The notes under the pieces: model-generated
What the model was told of the DNA's origin: nothing
What the model saw: only the letters and a program-made list of their open reading frames with translations
Database searches by the model: none
Program-made: the position numbers and the translations under genes
Assembly: GCA_003532715.1 (NCBI GenBank)
Contig: DOEZ01000576.1
Location: 1-6,040, forward strand
Reading direction: 5' to 3'
Length of the DNA: 6,040 nt
Source: Planctomycetaceae bacterium
Lineage (GTDB): Bacteria; Planctomycetota; Planctomycetia; Pirellulales; Thermoguttaceae
Shown: positions 1 to 5,249 of the stretch, one piece after another
Position numbering within the stretch: the stretch's first letter is position 1
Layout of the letters: each line of letters begins with the position of its first letter

Positions 1-1
1 T

Positions 2-754
2 GCCGGCGATTTCTTCGATTTCTTCATGGTCGATCGGCGAACGCTTGCGGTCGTCATGGCCGACGTGTCGGGCAAGGGCATCCCGGCGGCCATCTACATG
101 GCCGTCACTCGGACGACGCTTCGACTGTTCGCCGCGCCGGACAAGACGCCCGGCGAGGTTATCGCCGAGGTCAACCGTTCGTTGGCGAGCGAGAACGAAA
201 ACGAGATGTTCGTCACCCTGTTTTTGGGCTACTACAACGTCGAATCGGGCGAGTTGACCTACGCCAACGCGGGTCACGTTCCGCCCTATGTTCTGCGAGA
301 GAGCGGCCGGTTGGACTCGCTCGAACCGACCGGCCCCCTGGTGGCTCCGTTCGCCGACGCGGTCTTCGAAGACGCCCGATGCCGGCTCGAACCGAACGAC
401 CAGTTGATCCTCTACACCGACGGCGTGACCGAGGCCATGTCGGCCGACGGGAAGTTCTACGGCGAGGAGCGTTTCAAGGCGTTCCTGCAACTGCGCACCG
501 CGGACCAGAAGGAGGACGCGTGCCAAGGGATCCTCGATGAGATTCGCGAGTTCTCTCGCGGGGAGTTGTCGGACGACGCCACGTTGCTCGTCTTGAGGCG
601 AACCGGGCGAGTCGCGACGACTCTCGACGGCTCGACTCTCCACGGCTCGACTCGCGATGGCTCGACAATCGGGGCCGGTTTAAGTTCTTTTGATTCCCTG
701 GGAGACCCCGAAATCCGGGGTTTGACGCCTGAACCGGAATCGTCCCCCCGATAG
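2..754 (+). CDS. SpoIIE/PP2C-family serine/threonine phosphatase, C-terminal part (5' end outside window)
   Basis: This is the catalytic domain of a SpoIIE-type, metal-dependent (PPM/PP2C) phosphatase. Such enzymes remove phosphate from Ser/Thr residues, classically of anti-sigma-factor antagonists in partner-switching pathways. The frame is open from base 2 and begins with AGDFFDFF, the usual first metal-binding motif, so the start and any N-terminal sensor domain (GAF, HAMP or receiver in relatives) lie to the left of the window. The family motifs follow in order: DVSGKG (near base 62), MFVTLFLGYY, NAGHVPPYVL, LILYTDGVTEA and SDDATLLVLR (near base 570-597). The metal-binding aspartates in the GD, DVSGKG, YTDG and DDATL motifs are all present, so the enzyme should be active. 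The domain ends near base 603. The last ~50 residues form a tail with an imperfect GST-containing repeat and no recognisable domain. The partner protein cannot be identified from this window. The family call is firm; the pathway is inference. Confidence 0.93.
   Translation, partial: AGDFFDFFMVDRRTLAVVMADVSGKGIPAAIYMAVTRTTLRLFAAPDKTPGEVIAEVNRSLASENENEMFVTLFLGYYNVESGELTYANAGHVPPYVLRESGRLDSLEPTGPLVAPFADAVFEDARCRLEPNDQLILYTDGVTEAMSADGKFYGEERFKAFLQLRTADQKEDACQGILDEIREFSRGELSDDATLLVLRRTGRVATTLDGSTLHGSTRDGSTIGAGLSSFDSLGDPEIRGLTPEPESSPR
619..663 (+). repeat. Three tandem 15-bp repeats in the phosphatase tail
   Basis: Three consecutive 15-base units can be read: gactctcgacggctc (619-633), gactctccacggctc (634-648) and gactcgcgatggctc (649-663). 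A partial fourth begins at 664. They are in frame and encode a five-residue repeat of the form (L/R)(D/H)GST. The unit length, a multiple of three, keeps the frame open. The repeat lies just after the end of the catalytic domain. Confidence 0.85.
703..723 (+). other. Hairpin near the 3' end of the phosphatase gene
   Basis: The arms CCCCG (706-710) and CGGGG (716-720) pair perfectly around a five-base loop. The stem can be extended outward by A-T (705/721), G-T (704/722) and A-T (703/723) pairs, giving about eight pairs. It lies inside the coding frame about 30 bases before the stop codon. No T-run follows beyond three Ts, so a terminator role is only a possibility; it may simply be a mobile-type small palindrome or chance. 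Confidence 0.35.
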
Positions 755-886
755 ATGTACAGTCTCCGGTTGGGGTTCCGTTTTACGAAGACGGGCGGTA
801 GGATGGAACTTTGGTGAATCGGGGAGGAACAGGCGACAAGGGAAGTTGAGCCCGGCGTCCAACAACGGGCATTTGCGTCACGACGA
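755..886. other. Intergenic region between phosphatase and acyltransferase genes
   Basis: These 132 bases hold no convincing gene. A 20-codon frame starts at 755, directly after the phosphatase stop, and ends at 817, but it has no homology or ribosome-site support. The acyltransferase frame is closed by a stop at 815-817, which limits how far that gene could extend upstream. I saw no -35/-10 pair with good spacing and good matches, so the promoter for the lipid genes, if it lies here, is not recognisable. Confidence 0.5.
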
Positions 887-1525
887 ATGGAAACCACCAT
901 CACGATCAATATACTGGCACTGATTGCCAGGGTGCTTAGCGGCGCGAGTGTCCGATGGGTCGATTGCCAGCCCGACACGTGCCAGCGTGTTTACTTTGCC
1001 AATCACACGAGCCATTTGGACGCATTGGTGCTTTGGTCGGCGTTGCCGGCGGAAGTTCGCGCGCGTACACGGCCGGTCGGCGCGAAGGACTACTGGACGG
1101 CCGGCCCCATTCGGAGGTATTGCGCTACGAAGGTGTTCAACGCGCTGCTGATCGATCGCAAGGAAATCAAAGTTCACGAAAGCCCGATTGACCTGATGAT
1201 CCGCGAGATCGGCAATCGCGACTCGTTGATCGTCTTTCCGGAGGGAGGTCGCAGTTCGGGCCGGGAGATGGGAGAATTCAAGAGCGGCTTGTACTACCTT
1301 TGCAAGAAGCGGCCCGACCTGGAGGCCATTCCCGTTTATATCGACAACATGAACCGTATTCTGCCGCGCGGACAGGTTTTGCCGGTTCCGCTGTTGACCT
1401 GCATCACGTTTGGGCCGCCGATTTGGCTCGAGGCGGGTGAACCGAAAGCCGAATTTCTCGCCCGCGCGCGACAATCCGTATTGAGACTCAAAGAAGGATG
1501 GACGACCCAGGAACACTCGGTTTGA
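887..1525 (+). CDS. PlsC-like 1-acyl-sn-glycerol-3-phosphate acyltransferase (lysophospholipid acyltransferase family)
   Basis: The product is 212 residues, slightly short for the PlsC family (about 240). Members transfer a fatty acyl group to lysophosphatidate or a related acceptor at the inner membrane, forming phosphatidate. The four acyltransferase blocks are visible: NHTSHLD at 39-45 (the HX4D motif, His40 and Asp45), LLIDR near 87-91, FPEGGRSS at 117-124 (the glycerophosphate-binding FPEG block) and AIPVYI at 147-152. Residues 3-20 are moderately hydrophobic and could associate with the membrane, but there is no clear transmembrane helix. ATG 887 is the first usable start after an in-frame stop at 815-817. 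No Shine-Dalgarno site precedes it. The gene overlaps the following CdsA-like gene, whose product would use its phosphatidate, so the two are probably coupled. The acyltransferase family is certain; the substrate is inferred from the neighbour. Confidence 0.9.
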   Translation: METTITINILALIARVLSGASVRWVDCQPDTCQRVYFANHTSHLDALVLWSALPAEVRARTRPVGAKDYWTAGPIRRYCATKVFNALLIDRKEIKVHESPIDLMIREIGNRDSLIVFPEGGRSSGREMGEFKSGLYYLCKKRPDLEAIPVYIDNMNRILPRGQVLPVPLLTCITFGPPIWLEAGEPKAEFLARARQSVLRLKEGWTTQEHSV

Positions 1526-2454
1526 TGGTGGGAGTGCTGGTGCTGCTCGGGGCGGCGACGTTCGCGCTGCGCGCGCTCAAACGCCAGACCGAGGCGTCGA
1601 TCAACCCGGCCATCCTCGAGACATTTCGCCTTCGCGTGCGCGCCTGGTGGATCCTGTTTTCGACGTTGGCCGCTGCGTTGTTGCTCGGCCCGGTTGTCAC
1701 GACCATCCTGTTCGGCCTGCTCGCCTTCTGGGCATTGCGTGAGTTTATCACGCTCACTCCCACGCGTCCCGGCGACCATCGCACGCTGTTCTGGGTCTTC
1801 TTCTTATTCACCCCCTTGCAGTTCGTGCTGGTCGGCATGGGCGAGTATCAGCTTTACAGCATCGCGATCCCCGTCTATGCGTTCCTCTTCATTCCGGCTC
1901 GCATCGCCATGGACGGAGATCACAAGCGATTCCTGGAACGGACGGCCAAGATACAGGCCGGGCTGCTGATCTGCGTCTACTGTCTGAGCTATGCTCCCGC
2001 GCTGTTGACGCTGGGAACGGTCGAGCGGCCAATCAATAGCACGGGCTTGCTGCTTTTTTTCGTGGTTATGGTCCAACTTAGCGACGTGCTGCAATATGCC
2101 TGGGCCCAGATCCCCAGCCGCCACGTCATCGTGCCGACCATCAGCCCCAGCCGCACCTGGGAAGGATTACTGGGGGGAACGATCAGCACTTCGCTGCTCG
2201 GTGCGGTCCTCTGGTGGGCCACGCCGTTCCCGGGCGGATATTTCTGGCTGGCGGCCCTCCTGTCGGCCGTGATCGCCCTGATGGGCTTCGCCGGCGGACT
2301 AACCATGTCGGCCATCAAACGCGACCGAGGCGTTCAGGACTTCGGCACCCTGGTGGAAGGCCACGGCGGAGTGCTCGACCGAATCGACTCGATTTGCTTC
2401 GCCGCCCCCGTCTTCTTCCACCTCACTCGCTGGCTGTTGACCTATTTTCCGTAG
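1498..2454 (+). CDS. CdsA/YnbB-like phosphatidate cytidylyltransferase (CDP-diacylglycerol synthase)
   Basis: This integral membrane enzyme would make CDP-diacylglycerol from CTP and phosphatidate, the precursor of all CDP-dependent phospholipids. The 318-residue protein has about eight hydrophobic segments (roughly 9-27, 50-80, 97-114, 119-138, 153-172, 181-202, 226-242 and 247-268). The family landmarks are QLSDVLQYAW (193-202), SPSRTWEGLLGG (216-227) and the C-terminal signature at 271-297, beginning SAIKRDRG and ending GHGGVLDRID. The signature departs from the classical pattern: the usual Lys before Asp281 is Gln280, Val285 replaces Leu/Ile/Phe, and Glu286 replaces Pro/Gly. The QLSDVLQY form resembles the YnbB branch rather than essential CdsA. 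ATG 1498 overlaps the acyltransferase gene by 28 bases. An in-frame ATG at 1525 makes a TGATG stop/start overlap and would give 309 residues, so it is an equally plausible start by translational coupling. Confidence 0.9.
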   Translation: MDDPGTLGLMVGVLVLLGAATFALRALKRQTEASINPAILETFRLRVRAWWILFSTLAAALLLGPVVTTILFGLLAFWALREFITLTPTRPGDHRTLFWVFFLFTPLQFVLVGMGEYQLYSIAIPVYAFLFIPARIAMDGDHKRFLERTAKIQAGLLICVYCLSYAPALLTLGTVERPINSTGLLLFFVVMVQLSDVLQYAWAQIPSRHVIVPTISPSRTWEGLLGGTISTSLLGAVLWWATPFPGGYFWLAALLSAVIALMGFAGGLTMSAIKRDRGVQDFGTLVEGHGGVLDRIDSICFAAPVFFHLTRWLLTYFP

Positions 2455-2508
2455 ACCGCGGATGGGGCGATACGCTTCCCGAAGCAACCTGTTTTCACAC
2501 ACCGTTCC

Positions 2509-4014
2509 ATGAAACCGCCAGTAGACTGCAACCAAGTTGACCACACCGGGCCCGTCGAGAGCGAGAACGCCGCGCGACGCGACGCGCCGCGCACGGCGTT
2601 TATTCCGCCATGCGGCTGCCGTCCGTTGCTCCTCGTGTTGGCGCTGATCGTCCCGACATGGGCCTCGGAACCGAATCGAGGCGGCGGCGAGAGGCCGTCG
2701 CCAAAGGTCGACGTCGAGGATGAATACGAGCTTCAGCGGATGCTGGTCGACACGCTCGACCAGGTCGAGCGCAATTACGTGACGGGGATCAGCCGCCGGG
2801 AACTCATTGAAGCGGCCATCGACGGAATCCTTCGGAAGCTCGACCCTTATTCCGATTACATCGCTCGCGATGAACTCGATCAGTTTCGCACGAGCATGGA
2901 GAGCCAGTTTGGCGGCATCGGGATCCAGGTGACGATCGAGGGAGGTCAACTCCAGGTGCTCAGCCCGTTGGTCAATACGCCCGCCTATCGCGCCGGCATC
3001 CTTGCCGGCGACCGGATCGTTGAAATCGACGGCAAGCCGACCAAAAACCTGGGACTGACCGAGTCCGTTCGCATGCTCAAGGGCAAGACGGGCGAAGACG
3101 TCGTTTTGACCGTCGTCCACCCGGGTCGTTCGCAGCCCGAGAAGATCACCGTCAAACGGCAGCGGATCCAGCTCGATACCGTGTTGGGCGACCGCCGCGC
3201 GAAGGACGATGCCTGGGACTTCATGTACGACCGGAAGAAGGGCATCGGCTACATCCGCGTCACGGCCTTCAGTCGGAGCACGGCCGACGAACTGCGCCAA
3301 GCCGTCAGTTCGCTCAAGAAGCAGAACCTCAACGGCCTGATTCTCGATCTGCGTTCCAATCCGGGCGGGCTGCTCAGTTCGGCCATCGAAGTGAGCGATA
3401 TGTTCGTCGAAAAGGGTCGAATCGTCAGCACGAGCGGCCGGAACGTGACCGAACGGGTGTGGGAGGCGCGCGAGGCGAACACGTTCTCCGGCTTTCCGAT
3501 GGTCATCCTCGTGAATCGGTTCACCGCCAGCGCGGCCGAAATCGTCGCGGCATGTCTTCAGGACCACAAGCGGGCCGTGGTGATGGGCGAACGGACCTGG
3601 GGCAAGGGGAGCGTGCAAAACGTCATTCCGCTTGAACACGGCAACAGCGCGTTGAAGCTGACCACTGCCTCCTATTGCCGACCAAGCGGCAAGAACATCC
3701 ACCGATTTCCCAATGCCACCGACGAGGACGACTGGGGCGTGACGCCCAACGAGGGCCATCGGGTCGAGTTGTCGTCGAGGGAACTCGTGGCGCTGATCGT
3801 CGAACGTCGCCGTCGCGACATTATCCACTCCAACGGTTCGCCGGAGCGAACAGAATCGCCCGACAAGGTCGAGCCGCCCGCCGCCGACGCCCAATCGTCC
3901 GACCCAGCCAAGGAAACCGGCCCCGAGGAAACGCTCGAAGATCCGGTCGCGGCCGATCGCGTTCTGAAGATGGCGCTCGACTATCTGGGCGGCGAAATGG
4001 CCAAGGCCGATTAG
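2509..4014 (+). CDS. S41-family carboxyl-terminal processing protease (CtpA/Prc type) with PDZ domain
   Basis: This is an exported serine protease that would cut C-terminal regions of envelope proteins, with its PDZ domain gating access to the active site. Of 501 residues, about 39-53 are hydrophobic (PLLLVLALIVPTWAS) and look like a signal sequence with an unusually long leader of ~38 residues. An N-terminal helical region follows (70-130, including GILRKLDPYSDYI). The PDZ domain spans about 133-218 (FGGIGIQV, AGDRIVEIDG) and the S41 catalytic domain about 240-412. Ser341 in TASAAEIVA and Lys366 in TWGKGSVQ form the Ser-Lys dyad, 25 residues apart as in the family. LDLRSNPGGLL (279-289) and the GVTPN block (410-414) are also typical. 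A charged, Pro/Glu-rich linker (443-480) precedes a final helix. The gene starts 54 bp after the CdsA-like gene and could be co-transcribed with it. No Shine-Dalgarno site is visible, and no later in-frame ATG would preserve the signal peptide. Confidence 0.95.
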   Translation: MKPPVDCNQVDHTGPVESENAARRDAPRTAFIPPCGCRPLLLVLALIVPTWASEPNRGGGERPSPKVDVEDEYELQRMLVDTLDQVERNYVTGISRRELIEAAIDGILRKLDPYSDYIARDELDQFRTSMESQFGGIGIQVTIEGGQLQVLSPLVNTPAYRAGILAGDRIVEIDGKPTKNLGLTESVRMLKGKTGEDVVLTVVHPGRSQPEKITVKRQRIQLDTVLGDRRAKDDAWDFMYDRKKGIGYIRVTAFSRSTADELRQAVSSLKKQNLNGLILDLRSNPGGLLSSAIEVSDMFVEKGRIVSTSGRNVTERVWEAREANTFSGFPMVILVNRFTASAAEIVAACLQDHKRAVVMGERTWGKGSVQNVIPLEHGNSALKLTTASYCRPSGKNIHRFPNATDEDDWGVTPNEGHRVELSSRELVALIVERRRRDIIHSNGSPERTESPDKVEPPAADAQSSDPAKETGPEETLEDPVAADRVLKMALDYLGGEMAKAD

Positions 4015-4038
4015 GGGGTTGCCGACCAGGAGGCGGTT

Positions 4039-4059
4039 CCCGCCGCGGTTTGCGGCGGG
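4039..4059 (+). terminator. GC-rich hairpin after the protease gene, possible terminator
   Basis: A perfect eight-base inverted repeat, CCCGCCGC (4039-4046) and GCGGCGGG (4052-4059), flanks the five-base loop GGTTT. It begins 24 bases after the S41 protease stop codon and would be a very stable stem in RNA. The bases after it (TCAAAACC) lack a T-run, so it does not fit a classical intrinsic terminator. It may still stop or stabilise the transcript end. Its position between two units supports a 3'-end role. Confidence 0.45.
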
Positions 4060-4103
4060 TCAAAACCAACGAATCGGCGAAGATGGCGTGCTCCCCCTAC
4101 TAC

Positions 4104-4132
4104 TTGCCGGGCCCCCATGTCTGGCCTATCAT
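4104..4132 (+). promoter_or_regulatory. Candidate sigma70-type promoter for the SHD1-protein gene
   Basis: TTGCCG (4104-4109) matches four of six bases of the -35 consensus. TATCAT (4127-4132) matches five of six bases of the -10 consensus. They are separated by the optimal 17 bases. Transcription would start near 4139, leaving an untranslated leader of roughly 90 bases before ATG 4230. The site lies after the hairpin at 4039-4059 and before the next gene, which is where a promoter is expected. Planctomycete promoter preferences are poorly constrained, so this is a sequence-match prediction only. Confidence 0.4.
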
Positions 4133-4213
4133 AGTGAGGGCGACACGGGCGCTCGTTCGACCGGGCGGTCGGGCGGGAGTCGTTGTTGATTTGCCGTCCC
4201 ATGCACCTTCTTC

Positions 4214-4220
4214 AAGGGAG
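4214..4220 (+). promoter_or_regulatory. Ribosome binding site fixing the start at 4230
   Basis: AAGGGAG lies nine bases before ATG 4230. It supports this start over the much longer open frame that extends back to 3675 through the protease gene. GGGA (4216-4219) can pair with TCCC (4226-4229) just before the start codon, so a small hairpin could partly mask the site. Confidence 0.55.
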
Positions 4221-4229
4221 ACTAGTCCC

Positions 4230-5159
4230 ATGCCGCGGCGCCTTCTCGTTCTAAGTTTTTTGGCACTCTTGCCGGGATGGCACGTTGCGGCCGACGGCAG
4301 AACGTGGACCGACTCGACGGGCAACTATCAGGTCGAGGCCGACCTGATCGCTTTCAGCGAGACGACGGTAGTCCTGAAGAAGAAGGACAACAGCCTGGTG
4401 GCCGTCCCGGTCGACAAGCTTTCGGAAAACGACCGCGGTTACCTCAAGTCGAAGGAGGCGAACGAGTTGTTTCGCCGATCGGCCGACGCGAAACAAACGT
4501 GGACACTCGCTTCGGGACTCGAAGTGGTCGGCAAGGTCGTCGATTTTGGCCGTCGCGACGTCACGATCCAGCGCCGCCGCGGAACCATCTTCGTGAACGA
4601 CCGGCGATTCGATAACCTGCCCGAGGTGTATCAGAAGATGCTTCCGAAGATCGTCTCGCACTTCGAGAAGACCGAAATCAAGGACCAGCGTGGGCTGGAA
4701 TCGTGGGTGATGACGCTCCGAGGCGAGCCGCGCACCTTCACCTGCGAAGGCGTGATGCTGGAATTGGAGAATGGCGACGAGTATGGTGTTCCGTTCTTCC
4801 TTCTGTCGAGCGGCGACGTGAATATCCTTCAGCCCGGCTGGCAGCGGTGGCTCGCCGCCGAGAAGGATCGACTCCAGCGGGAGCACGAGAGCTTCCTGTT
4901 GCAGTCGCAAGCCCAAGCGTATCAGCAGGATCGGCTCATGAATCAGCAAATCGCCATGATGCAGCTTCAGATGCAGGGCGTTCAGGCCGGACTCACCAAC
5001 CTTTGGGAGGTTCGCCTGATTCCTGGGCCGGGCGTCATGAGCCCCCCGTTGAGCGTCGTCGTGCCCGGGCGCGACAGCCGAATCGCTACCCTCGAGGCGC
5101 TCCGCCGCAATCCGGGTTTCGTGGCCGGGCCGGTCAGCCGGGTGAGCGGAAGGTTTTGA
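4230..5159 (+). CDS. Secreted protein with SHD1-like modules, function unknown
   Basis: The product is 309 residues. Residues 1-21 form a signal peptide (MPRRLLVLSFLALL, ending near HVAA). Residues 24-72 match the SHD1 (SLA1 homology domain 1-like) module frequent in secreted planctomycete proteins: RTWTDSTG, then VVLKKKDN, VAVPVDKLSENDRGYL. A second, diverged copy covers about 89-138 (QTWTLASG, VTIQRRRG). The C-terminal half of a possible third lies at 175-200 (VMLELENGDEYGVP, LSSGD). After residue 205 come a charged, helical, Gln-rich stretch (about 208-257, probable coiled coil) and a Pro/Gly-containing C-terminus. No catalytic motif is visible, so a binding or structural role outside the cytoplasm is the best inference. 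ATG 4230 is chosen because it gives the signal peptide and has AAGGGAG nine bases upstream. The TGA stop overlaps the ATG of a 28-codon frame. Confidence 0.88.
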   Translation: MPRRLLVLSFLALLPGWHVAADGRTWTDSTGNYQVEADLIAFSETTVVLKKKDNSLVAVPVDKLSENDRGYLKSKEANELFRRSADAKQTWTLASGLEVVGKVVDFGRRDVTIQRRRGTIFVNDRRFDNLPEVYQKMLPKIVSHFEKTEIKDQRGLESWVMTLRGEPRTFTCEGVMLELENGDEYGVPFFLLSSGDVNILQPGWQRWLAAEKDRLQREHESFLLQSQAQAYQQDRLMNQQIAMMQLQMQGVQAGLTNLWEVRLIPGPGVMSPPLSVVVPGRDSRIATLEALRRNPGFVAGPVSRVSGRF

Positions 5160-5245
5160 TGGCGAAGCAAAGTGGGCGTTTCAAACAATTTTCGGCGAAT
5201 TCGTATCTGGTCCGTGGGAAGCGAACTCGAGCGCGAAGGAGATGA
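5159..5245 (+). CDS. Possible 28-residue basic peptide, translationally coupled
   Basis: A short frame begins MAKQSGRFKQF and ends in an arginine cluster (KRTRARRR). Ten of 28 residues are Lys or Arg and none is acidic, so it could bind nucleic acid or another polyanion. Three things support translation. Its ATG overlaps the preceding stop in a TGATG arrangement. GGAAGG (5148-5153) lies five bases upstream. The frame fills the gap almost exactly, with its stop at 5243-5245 just before the next gene at 5250. I recognise no family. High-GC DNA easily yields Arg-rich chance frames, so it may be non-coding spacer whose TGATG arose by chance. Confidence 0.4.
   Translation: MAKQSGRFKQFSANSYLVRGKRTRARRR
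5236..5241 (+). promoter_or_regulatory. Strong Shine-Dalgarno site for the DUF4440-like gene
   Basis: AAGGAG lies eight bases before ATG 5250, close to the ideal match and spacing. It fixes the start of the last gene and is the best ribosome binding site in the window. It also overlaps the last codons of the possible 28-residue peptide, so the two could be coupled. Confidence 0.75.
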
Positions 5246-5249
5246 ATAG

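Noticed and set aside
776..804. Possible -35/-10 pair (TTCCGT and TAGGAT, 17 bases apart) before the acyltransferase gene
   Set aside because: The -35 element matches the consensus at only about two of six bases, so it is not distinguishable from chance.
755..817. 20-codon frame directly after the phosphatase stop
   Set aside because: It has no ribosome site of note, no recognisable sequence and a length easily reached by chance.
878..1516. 212-codon frame on the - strand opposite the acyltransferase gene
   Set aside because: The + strand frame carries all the acyltransferase motifs. The antisense frame shows none of any family and mirrors it almost exactly.
2299..3894. Open frame of 531 codons on the - strand, opposite the S41 protease gene
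   Set aside because: It lies antisense to a gene with every expected family motif. Its translation is rich in Arg, His and Asp with no recognisable domain, as expected for a shadow frame in GC-rich DNA.
3675..4229. Upstream extension of the SHD1-protein frame back into the protease gene
   Set aside because: It overlaps the protease coding region out of frame and reads as Arg/Gly-rich low-complexity sequence. The signal peptide and AAGGGAG site support ATG 4230.
4251..4949. 232-codon frame on the - strand opposite the SHD1-protein gene
   Set aside because: It is a shadow of a well-supported secreted protein. Its leucine-rich, charged composition has no domain pattern or signal sequence.
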